NCBI GenBank assembly: GCA_020444265.1 | Contig: JAHLLH010000012.1 | Coordinates: forward strand, 1-64,000 | Source: a bacterium | Lineage (GTDB): Bacteria > Electryoneota > Electryoneia > Electryoneales > Electryoneaceae | Direction: 5' to 3' | DNA length: 64,000 nucleotides | Shown: piece after piece, positions 52,002 through 61,854 of the stretch | Layout of the letters: each line of letters starts with the position of its first letter | Position numbering within the stretch: position 1 is the stretch's first letter | Position numbers and translations under genes: made by a program | Notes under the pieces: model-generated | Seen by the model: the letters and a program-made list of their open reading frames with translations, nothing else | Told to the model about the DNA's origin: nothing | The model's database searches: none

Positions 52002-53255
52002 ATGGACAAGCTGGTCATTGAAGGCGGAGTGGAACTGCAGGGCGATGTGAAAATCGCCGGGGCGAAAAATGCGGCGTTGCCGTTGATGGCGGCGGCGGTG
52101 TTGGCCGAGGGGAAGTCGGTCATCAGCAACATGCCCCAGCTCGCCGATGTACGGACCATGGGACGTGTGCTGGCGCAGCTCGGAGTGAAGGTGGAAGGCG
52201 AGGGGGAGGTCTATGCCCTCGATGCGACCAGCATCACCAGCGACACCGCGCCGTATGAGCTGGTCAAGACGATGCGTGCCTCGTTTTATACGCTTGGCGC
52301 TCTGGTGGGGCGATTGGGACGCGCCAAGGTCTCCCTGCCGGGGGGCTGTGCCTGGGGGCCGAGACCGGTGGACATCCACATCAAAGGGCTCGAAGCACTT
52401 GGCGCGAAGGTCGAGCTTGAAGGCGGCTACATTATCGCCGATGGGGCAAAGCTGCGTGGGAATCGCTTTGTCCTGGGCTTCCCGTCAGTCGGAGCGACGG
52501 TCAACATCCTGCTCGCCGCAGTCGCGGCAGAAGGCGAATCGATGCTCGACAATGTGGCGCGTGAGCCGGAAATCACTGCTCTCGTGCGCATGCTGAACCA
52601 GATGGGGGCTCGGATCGATGGTGCGGGGACGGGCACGTTGCGTATCCAGGGCGGCTTACCGCTCCATGCCACCGATGTCGCGGTCATTCCCGACCGGATC
52701 GAAGCGGGCACCTACCTCGCGGCAGCGGGGTTGGCGGGGGGTGATGTTACCCTGCGTGGCGCCGACCCCGAACACCTCACCATGATCCTTGCCAAGGCGG
52801 CGGAGGCGGGGTTGCGGATTACGGTCACCACCGATGGCATCCGTGTGCAGAAAAATGGCGGGATGCGTCCGGTGGATGTAGAGACGGCCGTCTACCCCGG
52901 CTTTGCCACCGACATGCAGGCGCAGTGGATCGCGCTGATGACCGGGGCGGAGGGGTCCAGCTTCATCACCGATACCATCTACCCGGACCGTTTTACGCAT
53001 GTCGCCGAACTGGTTCGTCTGGGTGCGCGGGTTACAATGAAAGAGAACGTGGCGCGAGTCACCGGGCCATCCGCGCTCACTGGCGCCCCGGTGATGTCCA
53101 CCGACCTGCGTGCATCAGCAAGCCTTGTGATTGCCGGATTGGCGGCAAAGGGAACCACCGAGATCAGCCGGATTTACCACCTTGATCGCGGCTATGAGAA
53201 CCTCGAAGCGAAGCTGACCGCTCTCGGGGCGCGCGTCCGCCGAGAGCGCGATTAG
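52002..53255 (+). CDS. murA: UDP-N-acetylglucosamine 1-carboxyvinyltransferase MurA
   Basis: The first committed step of peptidoglycan synthesis: transfer of enolpyruvate to UDP-GlcNAc. The 417-residue protein starts MDKLVIEGGVELQGDVKIAGAKNA (quoted in part: ELQGDVKIAGAKNAALP). Active-site C116 is present in PGGCAWGPRPVD, so it should be fosfomycin-sensitive in principle. Late MSTDLRASASLVIAGL is conserved. No ribosome site is obvious. Repeat regions flank the gene on both sides. Confidence 0.97.
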   Translation: MDKLVIEGGVELQGDVKIAGAKNAALPLMAAAVLAEGKSVISNMPQLADVRTMGRVLAQLGVKVEGEGEVYALDATSITSDTAPYELVKTMRASFYTLGALVGRLGRAKVSLPGGCAWGPRPVDIHIKGLEALGAKVELEGGYIIADGAKLRGNRFVLGFPSVGATVNILLAAVAAEGESMLDNVAREPEITALVRMLNQMGARIDGAGTGTLRIQGGLPLHATDVAVIPDRIEAGTYLAAAGLAGGDVTLRGADPEHLTMILAKAAEAGLRITVTTDGIRVQKNGGMRPVDVETAVYPGFATDMQAQWIALMTGAEGSSFITDTIYPDRFTHVAELVRLGARVTMKENVARVTGPSALTGAPVMSTDLRASASLVIAGLAAKGTTEISRIYHLDRGYENLEAKLTALGARVRRERD

Positions 53256-53868
53256 GGACTCGCATCACCCCCTCGATGTCGCTATACTTCCTGAGTACCT
53301 TTGAAAAGAACGGGCTTCGGGAAGTTCTTGTAAATGCGCAAATTAGCGTAAGTTATTGATCTTCTTACTTGTCCGTTTCGGGACAAACTCTCCCACTTGG
53401 AAAACAGGTGCAAATTGTTGTGTCAGATCCTCAGATCTGACACACGATTCGCGCCTTTGGCGCGATGCACGGGCAGGATACCCGTGCTACCCCGTCAGGT
53501 CTCCGCTTCGCTAAGGACCTGACGGAACAAGAGAACCAGACGGAACCTGGAAAGTGGCTTGGGTGCCCCGTCACCCAAGCGTGCATGTCCGTACCGGAAG
53601 GTTTGGACAGAGATACCGCGCCTTTGGCGCGATGCAAGGGCAGGATGCCCGTGCTACACTCCGTCAGGTCTCCGCTTCGCTAAGGAGCTGACGGAACGAG
53701 TGTCGGGCTGCCAGGTTGTGTCAGACGCCCACGTCTGACACCTCAGGTCGCGCGCCTGGCGCGCGAATCACCGTCAGACTCAGGGGTCTGACGGGACAAC
53801 ACTTGGACCTGACGGAACATCAAAGAAAAACGTACCATCCCCCCTTTGCTGCAGAACGGAGTCGCTGG
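53256..53868. other. Intergenic region before dnaE
   Basis: 613 bases without a gene. 53256-53418 show nothing clear; 53419-53794 hold the hairpin cluster; the last 75 bases are the dnaE leader. Confidence 0.7.
53419..53794. repeat. Cluster of REP-like hairpin repeats
   Basis: At least ten hairpins in 376 bases. Two copies of a ~79-base composite unit (53451-53528 and 53618-53697) each hold GCGCC-TTT-GGCGC, a second stem with CGGG/GGG...CCCG, and CCGTCAGGTC...GACCTGACGG with spacer TCCGCTTCGCTAAG. Single palindromes lie around them: TGTGTCAGATC/GATCTGACACA (53419-53444), GCTTGGGTG/CACCCAAGC (53557-53580), TGTCAGACG/CGTCTGACA (53719-53740), CGCGCGCC/GGCGCGCG (53749-53765), CCGTCAGAC/GTCTGACGG (53771-53794). 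No reading frame of note. Confidence 0.88.
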
Positions 53869-56800
53869 ATGAGTTTTGTACATCTCCACAACCATACCGA
53901 TTACAGCTTCCTCGATGGAGCATCCAAGGTCAAGGATCTCGTCAAGGAAGCAAAGCGGCTGGGCATGCCCGGGATCGCGATCACCGATCATGGCAACATG
54001 TGCGGGGCGGTCGATTTTTACAATGCAGCGATCAAAGAAGGCATCAAGCCGATCATCGGGTGCGAGTTGTACATGACCGCAGGTAGCCGTTTTGAAAAGT
54101 CGGTCGATGCCTATGGCAAGCAGCCGAAACGGTACCACCAGATCCTGATCGCAAAAAATGAGATCGGTTGGAAAAATCTCTCCAAACTCTCCAGTATCGG
54201 CTACATCGAGGGATTCTACACGAAGCCGCGCATTGACTACGATGCTCTTCACGATCATCGTGAAGGGTTGATTTGCCTTTCAGGCTGTCCGCAGAGCCAC
54301 CTGAACCAGACGGTTCTGAGCGGGGAAGAAAAAGAGGCGATGCACATCGCCGGAAAGTTGCAGGATCTGTTCGGCGAGGACTTTTACCTCGAGCTGCAGC
54401 AGCACCACCTCGATATTGAGGTGCCGATTATCTCGTCGGCAATGAAATTTGCAAAGCAAATCAATGCCAAGCTGGTTGCGACCAACGATACCCACTATCT
54501 CAAGGCGGAGCACTGGGATCCGCATGATTGTCTGCTATGTGTACAGACACGAGCAGATCGTAACGATCCCAACCGGATGAGGTTTGATGGACGTGAGTAC
54601 TACTTGAAGACCGAGCAGGAAATGCGTGAGCTCTTTAAGGAAGTGCCACAAGCGTGCGACAACACCAACGAAGTGCTCGAAAAAGTGGAGTTCGAAATGA
54701 ACTTCAACGAGAAGCACTTCCCGGAGTTTACGCTCCCTATCGACACCACCGCCAAAACCGACTTCGAGTACCTGCAGCAGCTTTGCGAAGAGGGATTACC
54801 GAGTCGGTATGACGAGGATACACCCGAGATTCGTGAGCGTCTCGAACTCGAGCTGTCCATCATCCAGATGAAGCACCTCGCCTCCTACTTCCTGATCGTG
54901 CGTGACTTCATCCAGTTTGCGAGGGATAACGACATCCCTGTGGGTCCGGGACGTGGTTCTGCTGCCGGTTCGCTGGTCTCCTACCTGATCGGGATTACCA
55001 ACATTGATCCCTTGCGATATGGTCTTCTTTTTGAACGATTCATCAACCCGGAACGTGAATCCTACCCCGATATCGATGTCGATTTTGCCGATACTCGTCG
55101 TGGGGAGGTTATCGAGTATGTCCGCAAGAAGTATGGCGAGGATTGCGTCAGCCAGATCATCACCTTCGGTAGAATGCTCTCAAAGCAAGTGATCAAAGAT
55201 GTGGGCCGCGTGATGGGTGTTCCGCTGCCCGATGTGGAAAGCATCACCAAGCTGATTCCCGATCCGCAGCAGGGACGTACAGCGAAGCTCGCCGATGCGA
55301 TGCAGGACAAGGAATTGTCCGAACTGATCAACAGCCGGATGGATTTCCGTGAGTTGATGGACAAAGCACTTGTGCTGGAAGGGACCATCCGAAATGCAGG
55401 GGTTCACGCTGCCGGAGTGGTGATTACGCCCGAACCGATTGGCAATTTTGTCCCCTTGATGGTCACCAAGGATAAAAATGTCGTCACCCAGTTCGATATG
55501 GGGCATGTCGAAACCCTCGGCTTGCTCAAGGTGGATTTTCTCGGCCTGAAAACCCTCTCTATTCTCGAGCACACGATCTCCTTGATCGAGAAACGTGGAA
55601 TCAAGATTGTCCTCGATGAAATCCCGGTGGACGACAAGGCGACTTTCGAACTGTTCGGTCAAGGGTCGACGGTCGGCATCTTCCAGTTCGAATCAGGCGG
55701 CATGCGTGAAAACCTGCGTAAGCTGAAGCCGGAACGTCTCGAAGACCTGATCGCCATGAATGCGCTCTATCGGCCGGGTCCGATGAGCAACATCGACGAT
55801 TTTATTGCCCGTAAACATGGCAAGCAGAAAATCACTTACCTGCACCCGATGCTTGGCAACATCCTGGATGAGACCTATGGGATTATCGTCTACCAGGAAC
55901 AGGTGATGCAGATCGCGAACCAGCTTGCGGGCATGAGCCTTGGACGAGCCGATGAGCTGCGCCGAGCGATGGGGAAGAAGAAGCAAGCCCTGATGGACCA
56001 GATGAAGCCGGAATTTGTTGAGGGGTGCGGTAAAAATGGCCTCGATGCGAAGAAGGCAACCGAACTTTGGGACTTGATCGACAAATTCGCGAGCTATGGT
56101 TTCAATAAGTCGCATGCGGCCGGGTATGCGCTGGTCGCCTACCAGACAGGCTATCTTAAGACTCACTATCCTGCCGAATTTATGGCGGCCTCGATGACCA
56201 CTCGAAAGGACAACACGGACGAACTCGTGCTCTTCCTCGAAGAGTGCCGGAAGATGAACATCAAGGTTGTCGCCCCGGATGTGAATGTCTGTGATGTTGA
56301 CTTTACCGTCAACGAGGAAGGCGAGGTGCTGTTCGGGTTGTCCGCGATCAAGGGTGTCGGCACCTCCGCGATCCTGAACATCCTGGGGGAGCGAGATACG
56401 GCGGGCAATTTCGAGGATATCTACGATCTGGCTGGCCGTGTTGATGGAAGGCTGGTCAATAAACGGGTCCTCGAGAACCTTGTCTATGCAGGGGCTACCG
56501 ATGCTTTGACTGGTCACCGTGCCCAGCAGCTTCATGTCCTCGAACAAGCCATTGCCTATGGTCAGCAGATGCAGCGGGAACGGGCCAATGGTCAGGTTTC
56601 GATTTTTGGCGGAGGGGAGGATGATTCGTCCTCGCTGCCACGCCCAGAACTGCCTCCCGTCCCCGAGATGAAAGGGCGTGACAAGTTGCGCGAGGAACGT
56701 GAACGACTTGGCTTCTATTTCTCCGGTCATCCCTTATTGCGCTTCCGTCGTGAAGTCGAAAGCATAAGTAGCATGAGCACGGCTGATCTTTCGGAGGGGA

Positions 56801-57309
56801 CGGATGGGATGAGTGTTCGCATCGCTGGCCTGCTCAATTCTGTGGAACGTCGTCCCACTCGTACCGGAAACATCATGGGACGTGCTCGACTCGAGGATCT
56901 TAGCGGCTTTGTCCCTGTCATCATGTTCCCGAAGACCTACGAGAAGCTCAAGGACAAAATCGAGGAAGATGCGCCCGCGTTGCTGATGGGTCGTTTGCAG
57001 GTGCGTGACCAGCAAGTCGAGATCATTGTCGAAGAGATCGAGCCGTTGGAAAATGCTGTCCGTCGCATGATCCGTGGAGTGCAAATTATTGTAAGTGATT
57101 CCGTTCGTGGCCAGGAAGTACTTGGTCTGGAAGAGGAGTTCCGCAAATTCCCGGGCAATGCGAAGGTAAAATTTGTCTTCCGCAACGCCGACGGTGAAAC
57201 CTGGCGTTTGGCCAGCACTCGTTTTAGTGTTAACCCGGTTCGCGAATTCCTCGACAAGGCAGAAGAACTGCTCGGAGCGGATGCTGTCAGACTTGATGTG
57301 GCTGGGTAA
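53869..57309 (+). CDS. dnaE: DNA polymerase III alpha subunit DnaE
   Basis: The replicative polymerase. From ATG 53869 (site ACGGAG) it has 1146 residues: PHP domain at the start ([18 protein letters not shown]), palm with catalytic D401 and D403 in PDIDVDF, fingers with the [12 protein letters not shown] block, HhH region and an OB fold near the end ([15 protein letters not shown]). The frame is open back to 53716, but that part lies in the repeat cluster. dtd follows after two bases. Confidence 0.97.
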   Translation: MSFVHLHNHTDYSFLDGASKVKDLVKEAKRLGMPGIAITDHGNMCGAVDFYNAAIKEGIKPIIGCELYMTAGSRFEKSVDAYGKQPKRYHQILIAKNEIGWKNLSKLSSIGYIEGFYTKPRIDYDALHDHREGLICLSGCPQSHLNQTVLSGEEKEAMHIAGKLQDLFGEDFYLELQQHHLDIEVPIISSAMKFAKQINAKLVATNDTHYLKAEHWDPHDCLLCVQTRADRNDPNRMRFDGREYYLKTEQEMRELFKEVPQACDNTNEVLEKVEFEMNFNEKHFPEFTLPIDTTAKTDFEYLQQLCEEGLPSRYDEDTPEIRERLELELSIIQMKHLASYFLIVRDFIQFARDNDIPVGPGRGSAAGSLVSYLIGITNIDPLRYGLLFERFINPERESYPDIDVDFADTRRGEVIEYVRKKYGEDCVSQIITFGRMLSKQVIKDVGRVMGVPLPDVESITKLIPDPQQGRTAKLADAMQDKELSELINSRMDFRELMDKALVLEGTIRNAGVHAAGVVITPEPIGNFVPLMVTKDKNVVTQFDMGHVETLGLLKVDFLGLKTLSILEHTISLIEKRGIKIVLDEIPVDDKATFELFGQGSTVGIFQFESGGMRENLRKLKPERLEDLIAMNALYRPGPMSNIDDFIARKHGKQKITYLHPMLGNILDETYGIIVYQEQVMQIANQLAGMSLGRADELRRAMGKKKQALMDQMKPEFVEGCGKNGLDAKKATELWDLIDKFASYGFNKSHAAGYALVAYQTGYLKTHYPAEFMAASMTTRKDNTDELVLFLEECRKMNIKVVAPDVNVCDVDFTVNEEGEVLFGLSAIKGVGTSAILNILGERDTAGNFEDIYDLAGRVDGRLVNKRVLENLVYAGATDALTGHRAQQLHVLEQAIAYGQQMQRERANGQVSIFGGGEDDSSSLPRPELPPVPEMKGRDKLREERERLGFYFSGHPLLRFRREVESISSMSTADLSEGTDGMSVRIAGLLNSVERRPTRTGNIMGRARLEDLSGFVPVIMFPKTYEKLKDKIEEDAPALLMGRLQVRDQQVEIIVEEIEPLENAVRRMIRGVQIIVSDSVRGQEVLGLEEEFRKFPGNAKVKFVFRNADGETWRLASTRFSVNPVREFLDKAEELLGADAVRLDVAG

Positions 57310-57311
57310 CC

Positions 57312-57761
57312 ATGCGTGTACTACTCCAGAGAGTCAGCGAAGCGTCGGTCACGGTCAAGGGGCAGGAAGTCTCCAGGATCGGGAAGGGATACCTGCTTCT
57401 TGTTGGGGTGACCGATGGGGACACTGCGGCCGAAGCAGAATGGTTGGCTCGGAAGGTCAGCGGCCTGCGCGTCTTCGAAGATGACGATGACAAAATGAAC
57501 CTTGCCCTTGCTGATGTTGGTGGTGAGGTGCTGGTGGTCAGTCAGTTTACCCTCTACGGCGATACCCGCAAGGGACGCCGTCCTTCCTTTGTTTCCGCCG
57601 CTCGTCCCGATGTGGCGGAACCCCTCTGTTCACGGTTTGCAGAGCTGTTGCGTGCCAATGGTTTGACGGTACGTGAAGGAGTTTTTGGTGCAACCATGCA
57701 GGTTCAGCTTGTCAATGATGGTCCTGTGACCCTCCTGCTTGAACGCGAAGTTTCCCCTTGA
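57312..57761 (+). CDS. dtd: D-aminoacyl-tRNA deacylase
   Basis: Removes D-amino acids (and glycine from tRNA-Ala) from mischarged tRNAs. The 149-residue protein starts [13 protein letters not shown] and shows both signature sites, SQFTLYGDT and [10 protein letters not shown]. It lies two bases behind dnaE and is therefore co-transcribed. Its 3' end overlaps the -35 region of lexA. Confidence 0.97.
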   Translation: MRVLLQRVSEASVTVKGQEVSRIGKGYLLLVGVTDGDTAAEAEWLARKVSGLRVFEDDDDKMNLALADVGGEVLVVSQFTLYGDTRKGRRPSFVSAARPDVAEPLCSRFAELLRANGLTVREGVFGATMQVQLVNDGPVTLLLEREVSP

Positions 57762-57786
57762 CAGGGAACCTCTGTTCACTTTACTT
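57758..57786 (+). promoter_or_regulatory. lexA promoter
   Basis: TTGACA, 17-base spacer, TTACTT, beginning at the last codon of dtd. The LexA box lies within the spacer. Confidence 0.78.
57766..57777. promoter_or_regulatory. LexA box (GAAC-N4-GTTC)
   Basis: GAACCTCTGTTC, the Gram-positive-type SOS operator, between -35 and -10 of lexA. It supports self-repression. Confidence 0.8.
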
Positions 57787-57918
57787 TTGTTCAGTATACG
57801 AGACCCGATCCGAGAAGAAGCTCAGTCTAGAAATGCGCTTCTTGTTGGAAGAAGAGCTGAACACGGTGCCAGGCTGGGTGGCCTACACCCCTGGGATGCA
57901 CCAACGGAGATTCAGGAC

Positions 57919-58629
57919 ATGGCTGACACTTTAACCGATCGACAGCGCTCGGTATTGATGCGCATCGGCGAGGGCATCCGGAGCCACGGCTACCCGCCCA
58001 CCTTTCGTGAAATCGGCGAAAAGGAAGGCATCCAGTCAACCAATGGCGTTCGTAGCATCCTTGATGCGCTCGAAAAAAAGGGCTATATCACACGCCATCG
58101 TTACCGCAGTCGAGCTATTGAGCTAACCCAGATTGCACGCCATCTGGTGCTTGAACCCTATATCGGCAGCGAGGAGGTGGAACCGCATGAGGGTGGCGCG
58201 AAGACCATTGAGTTGAGCGAAATGGTCTACACGTCCGAACGAGTTATTTCGATCCCGATCTATGGCGAAGCGGTCGCGGCGGGACAGCCCTTGCTGGCCG
58301 AGAACAACATTCGTGGCCATATCGCGATTGACGCTGACTACGCGCCCAAGGGGGAGACCTTCGCACTGCGAGTTAAAGGGCAGTCGATGATTGAAGCTGG
58401 CATCCACGATGGCGATGTCGTCTTCTGCCGCAAGCAGGATGAAGCGACCCCCGGCGACATCATAGTCGCCTTGATCGGGGAAGAGGCTACCGTCAAGTAT
58501 TACCACCCGGAAAAGGGACGAATCATCCTCAAACCAGCCAACGAGTATATGGGTCCGATCATTGTCGATGAGAATGTCGATGAGTTCCGTATCCTGGGCA
58601 AAGTTGTCAGCCTTTTCCGTCGCTACTGA
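57919..58629 (+). CDS. lexA: SOS repressor LexA
   Basis: Represses DNA-damage genes and self-cleaves when RecA is active. From ATG 57919 it has 236 residues. HTH domain: LTDRQRSVLMRIGEGI, then GYPPTFREIGEKEGIQS. Cleavage site A121-G122 in AVAAGQP, catalytic S156 in KGQSMIEAG and K193 in ATVKYYH. The linker between domains is longer than in the 202-residue E. coli protein. ATG 57919 is used rather than the upstream frame from 57739, which would span the promoter and operator. Confidence 0.97.
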   Translation: MADTLTDRQRSVLMRIGEGIRSHGYPPTFREIGEKEGIQSTNGVRSILDALEKKGYITRHRYRSRAIELTQIARHLVLEPYIGSEEVEPHEGGAKTIELSEMVYTSERVISIPIYGEAVAAGQPLLAENNIRGHIAIDADYAPKGETFALRVKGQSMIEAGIHDGDVVFCRKQDEATPGDIIVALIGEEATVKYYHPEKGRIILKPANEYMGPIIVDENVDEFRILGKVVSLFRRY

Positions 58630-58654
58630 TAGCTATCAGCCGAGAACCTGTTCA

Positions 58655-58694
58655 CGTGTTCGCGTGGGATTCGGCCCATGCGGACACGTTTTTT
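58655..58694 (+). terminator. Terminator of lexA
   Basis: CGTGTTCGCGTGGG / CCCATGCGGACACG (14 pairs with G-T pairs), loop ATTCGG, then six T. Confidence 0.93.
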
Positions 58695-58738
58695 AGTCCC
58701 AGGGCGGCTCAAACAAGCCCTGCAACCCCGATGGTTTC

Positions 58739-58768
58739 TTGACACTTCTTTTGGGGACGGGGTATATT
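58739..58768 (+). promoter_or_regulatory. Promoter of the BFN-UVR gene
   Basis: TTGACA, 18-base spacer, TATATT; about 70 bases before ATG 58840. Confidence 0.8.
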
Positions 58769-58839
58769 GGCTTTGCTGACTGGCGTTTTCCAGCGTCTGG
58801 AAACCTGGCCTGCTGAAACGTTGATCCGAGGAGTAGTTG

Positions 58840-59409
58840 ATGATTCCCGTAGAAGTAACCGGCATCTCGATAAGCCCGCCCTACCAGGGGTATGTCGTCA
58901 TTCTGAAGGAGAAGGACGGTGAGCAGTGGCTTCCGATTTTCATCGGTGCAACCGAAGCTCATACCATCTCCTTGTTGCTGCAAGGTCTGAAATATGTCCG
59001 TCCCTTGACCTACGATCTCTTCCATAACCTGCTGAATGCGGCCAATGGGAGGGTGAATCGTGTCGAAGTGACCGAGCTGAAGGAAAACACCTTCTACGCC
59101 TTGGTGTATATCGATACGGTAGATGGGGAGCGTCAAGTGGATGCGCGTCCCAGTGATGCCATCGCCCTCGCGTTAAAGACGGAAGCTCCGATCTTCGTCT
59201 CACCTGATGTCTTCACCGAAGCAGGAATGAAGGGTGAAGTCGTTCAGACCGAAACCTCGATTCCCACGACAGAAGACCGTCTGCTCGAGCTGAATCGTCA
59301 GCTGAAAGAAGCGGTAGAGAAGGAAGAGTACGAGGTTGCTGCGAAGCTGCGTGACGAGATCAAGAACCTCGAGAAGGTGAAGGACGAGGAGCAGGAGAAT
59401 CCTTCCTGA
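58840..59409 (+). CDS. Bifunctional-nuclease domain protein with UVR motif
   Basis: A 189-residue protein. Residues 1-125 form the BFN (DUF151) domain (IPVEVTGISISPPYQGYVVIL, LPIFIGATEAHTISLLLQG, RPSDAIALALKTEAPIFV). Residues about 142-180 hold a UvrB/UvrC-type UVR helix pair (LNRQLKEAVEKEEYEVAAKL). BFN proteins are reported to have nuclease activity in plants and thermophiles; in most bacteria the role is unclear. ATG 58840 directly follows a TTG and the site GAGGAG. Confidence 0.93.
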   Translation: MIPVEVTGISISPPYQGYVVILKEKDGEQWLPIFIGATEAHTISLLLQGLKYVRPLTYDLFHNLLNAANGRVNRVEVTELKENTFYALVYIDTVDGERQVDARPSDAIALALKTEAPIFVSPDVFTEAGMKGEVVQTETSIPTTEDRLLELNRQLKEAVEKEEYEVAAKLRDEIKNLEKVKDEEQENPS

Positions 59410-59430
59410 GCTGATGTCAATTTGATTGTC

Positions 59431-59461
59431 AACGCCTCGGTCTGGTGACCGGGGCGTTTTT
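59431..59461 (+). terminator. Terminator of the BFN-UVR gene
   Basis: AACGCCTCGGTC / GACCGGGGCGTT with one G-T pair, loop TGGT, then T run. Confidence 0.93.
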
Positions 59462-59701
59462 AGTGTTATCGGAATTCCGACCTATGCTTTCGCGCTTTTT
59501 GTGCGAACCCTGCTCGCCAGCCTTGCCGCTCCTGGAAAATCCTGCCGCTCCGAAGGGATTTCTTTTCTCAGTACAGATCCGGCGTAAATCAAGTATAAAC
59601 ATGTATTAGGTTTTGATGCAGCTTTCCAGGTTCCGAGGCATGCACTTTGCTTTTGGAAAGAGTACACAAAAGGGATAGCTCTGCCCAACAAAGGCCGGTC
59701 C

Positions 59702-61711
59702 ATGGCACCGATCAAACTCAACAACCCGGTTCGACTCCATCCGAATGCGGCGTGGGAGAAAATGGCCAACCCCCGTCTTTCTGTGATTCTGCCTTGCTAC
59801 AACTACTCCAGTTACCTGCCGGAAGCAGTGGCGAGCGTGTTCGATCAGGGGGTCGAGGATGTTGAACTGATCATCATTAATGACGGCAGCACGGATGATT
59901 CCCTCGACGTGGCACTGAATTTGGCCTCGCTCTTCGAGAATCAGGCCGTGCTGGTGATCGACCAGGAGAATCAGGGGCAGCCAGCGATCAGTCGCAACAA
60001 TGCCATCCACCATGCGCGCGGCAGCTACATCCTGCCGTTGGACGCGGACGATGTTTTTGCGGAAAATGCCTTCATCGCCATGCTCAGTTCGATGGAGAAG
60101 AGTGACAAGAAGTGGACCATTGTCACCGCCTCGATGCAGCGCTTTGGTACGGATGATGACCGTTGGACCGTCGTTCCATTTGATTCGAACAACATGTTGC
60201 GACGGAATCAGATACCTTACTGCGCCATGTACCCGAAGGCGCTGTGGGAGAAACTGGGTGGCTACAACACGAACGTACCTGGCTATGAGGACTGGGACTT
60301 CTGGATCGGCGCCCTCACAGAAGGTGCCCATTTCCTGATCCTGCCAATGGTGCATCTGTTGTACCGCGAAACCAGCGTTAATTCAATGATGGACCGTGGC
60401 GTATCCAAACATGAATACAACATCGCCGGGATCATCTGCAATCATCCACATGCCTACGAGGATGATGAGGTCGAATGGGCGTTGCGATTCCGAACCCTGT
60501 TTCCGAAACATCCCAGCAAACGCGGATTCTATGGTCTGGATAAAGAGTTCCCGCGAGTGGCGGCCTTACTGATACTCTTTTACCCAAAATATTTCCCGGA
60601 AGAGCAGGTCCGATGGTGTGAGCAGTATATCCAGGAGAATCCGCTGATCCTCGATCGCGGTGTCAAAGCATCACCGCGGATGCAGCCAGTCCAGGCGGAT
60701 TCGCCCAACGAGATGCCTGTTGCGACCTTCCTCGAGGGGTATCAAGCGGTATTGGATGGCGAGCTCGACCAGGCGGACCAGTGGAAGGCAGAGTACCAGA
60801 AAAATCTGCCCTACAAGGCACTGCGCCGAGAAGATCATCGTGACAGCGGACCTACACCAACTGTCTCTGTGGTGATTGTCGCCTACAACACAAAGCAGGA
60901 CCTGATCACCTGTATTGAGTCGCTCGAGAAACAGCAGGATCAGGACTTTGAGGTCCTGGTGGTGGATAACGGTGGCAACGATGATGTGTGGGACCAGCTG
61001 CGCACAAAAAAACTGCTGCACATCATCAATCCAGCAAACCTCATCCTTTCCGAAGGACGCAATATCGGTGCATTTTTCGCTCGAGGACAAATTCTCGCGA
61101 TGCTGGATGATGATGCCGTAGTACCGTCCAACTACATCGCCTCAATCAAGCAGGCCTTTGCCACCTATGACATCGATGCCTTGCGGGGCAGGATCTCACC
61201 AAAGAGCGACAGCCCGAATAATCGCCATGCGCAGCACTATGACTTCGGTCCAGTCCCCTTCCCGTCACCGATTGATACCGAGGGCAATTCAGCCTGGCGT
61301 GCCGATGTCTACCGTGAGATGGGTGGGATGAATCCACTCCTGTTTGGGCACGAGGGCACAGAACTCTCCTTCCGCATTGCGGCGGCTCGAGGTGCCGAAC
61401 GGCTGATTTACTGGCCCGAGACGGTTATCCTGCACGATTATGCAGTGACTGATACAAAGCTGGGCGAGAAGAGCAGACGGCACCAGGCGATGAAGGAGTA
61501 CCTGCACCACCTACACCCGGAGATCGAGCAATTCATCGCTGTCATGCGTCAACCGCTCTACAAGCAGGGGGGACGTGAAGCTGCAAGTCAGTTGATTCCC
61601 CGTATCGAAGGAAAAAGACTGCAGGCTTCGAGCGGGAATCCCGATTTGATTCGACGTTCCAACCGTATGACTCCGGATCACACCGAACGGAAACAACAAG
61701 TTCTCCGCTAG
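59702..61711 (+). CDS. Double-domain GT2 glycosyltransferase
   Basis: A 669-residue cytoplasmic enzyme with two GT-A domains. The first starts at about residue 26 (LSVILPCYNYSSYLP), with DGSTDDS and DADD. The second starts at about 388 (TVSVVIVAYNTKQDLITC), with VVDNGGND and the metal site LDDDA. The middle ~100 residues are a spacer. Such enzymes often build repeated glycan chains. ATG 59762 (site GGGAG, short spacing) is an alternative start. The following sulfotransferase may modify its product. Confidence 0.9.
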   Translation: MAPIKLNNPVRLHPNAAWEKMANPRLSVILPCYNYSSYLPEAVASVFDQGVEDVELIIINDGSTDDSLDVALNLASLFENQAVLVIDQENQGQPAISRNNAIHHARGSYILPLDADDVFAENAFIAMLSSMEKSDKKWTIVTASMQRFGTDDDRWTVVPFDSNNMLRRNQIPYCAMYPKALWEKLGGYNTNVPGYEDWDFWIGALTEGAHFLILPMVHLLYRETSVNSMMDRGVSKHEYNIAGIICNHPHAYEDDEVEWALRFRTLFPKHPSKRGFYGLDKEFPRVAALLILFYPKYFPEEQVRWCEQYIQENPLILDRGVKASPRMQPVQADSPNEMPVATFLEGYQAVLDGELDQADQWKAEYQKNLPYKALRREDHRDSGPTPTVSVVIVAYNTKQDLITCIESLEKQQDQDFEVLVVDNGGNDDVWDQLRTKKLLHIINPANLILSEGRNIGAFFARGQILAMLDDDAVVPSNYIASIKQAFATYDIDALRGRISPKSDSPNNRHAQHYDFGPVPFPSPIDTEGNSAWRADVYREMGGMNPLLFGHEGTELSFRIAAARGAERLIYWPETVILHDYAVTDTKLGEKSRRHQAMKEYLHHLHPEIEQFIAVMRQPLYKQGGREAASQLIPRIEGKRLQASSGNPDLIRRSNRMTPDHTERKQQVLR

Positions 61712-61736
61712 CAATTTTAGCTTGAAGATCTAAGTT

Positions 61737-61781
61737 CCATCCCCTCTACTCCCGTGATGAGTGGAGGGGATGGTTTTTTTT
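61737..61781 (+). terminator. Terminator of the GT2 gene
   Basis: CCATCCCCTCTACTC / GAGTGGAGGGGATGG with one G-T pair, seven-base loop, then eight T. One of the strongest in the window. Confidence 0.95.
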
Positions 61782-61854
61782 GCCGTTTCACTGTGCATGT
61801 CAACGCCCTATCTTTGTGATCTGTGAGTATCAACAACACGTATCAGGACTCGCC

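Noticed and set aside
53419-53794. CRISPR array
   Set aside because: The repeats are hairpins of differing sequence without uniform spacers, and no cas gene is present.
55693-56730. A 345-codon open frame antisense to dnaE
   Set aside because: It is a shadow of the codon bias of the conserved dnaE sequence.
57774-57792. Direct repeat GTTC-N11-GTTC as an alpha-proteobacterial-type LexA site
   Set aside because: That type needs N7; the GAAC-N4-GTTC site just upstream fits better.
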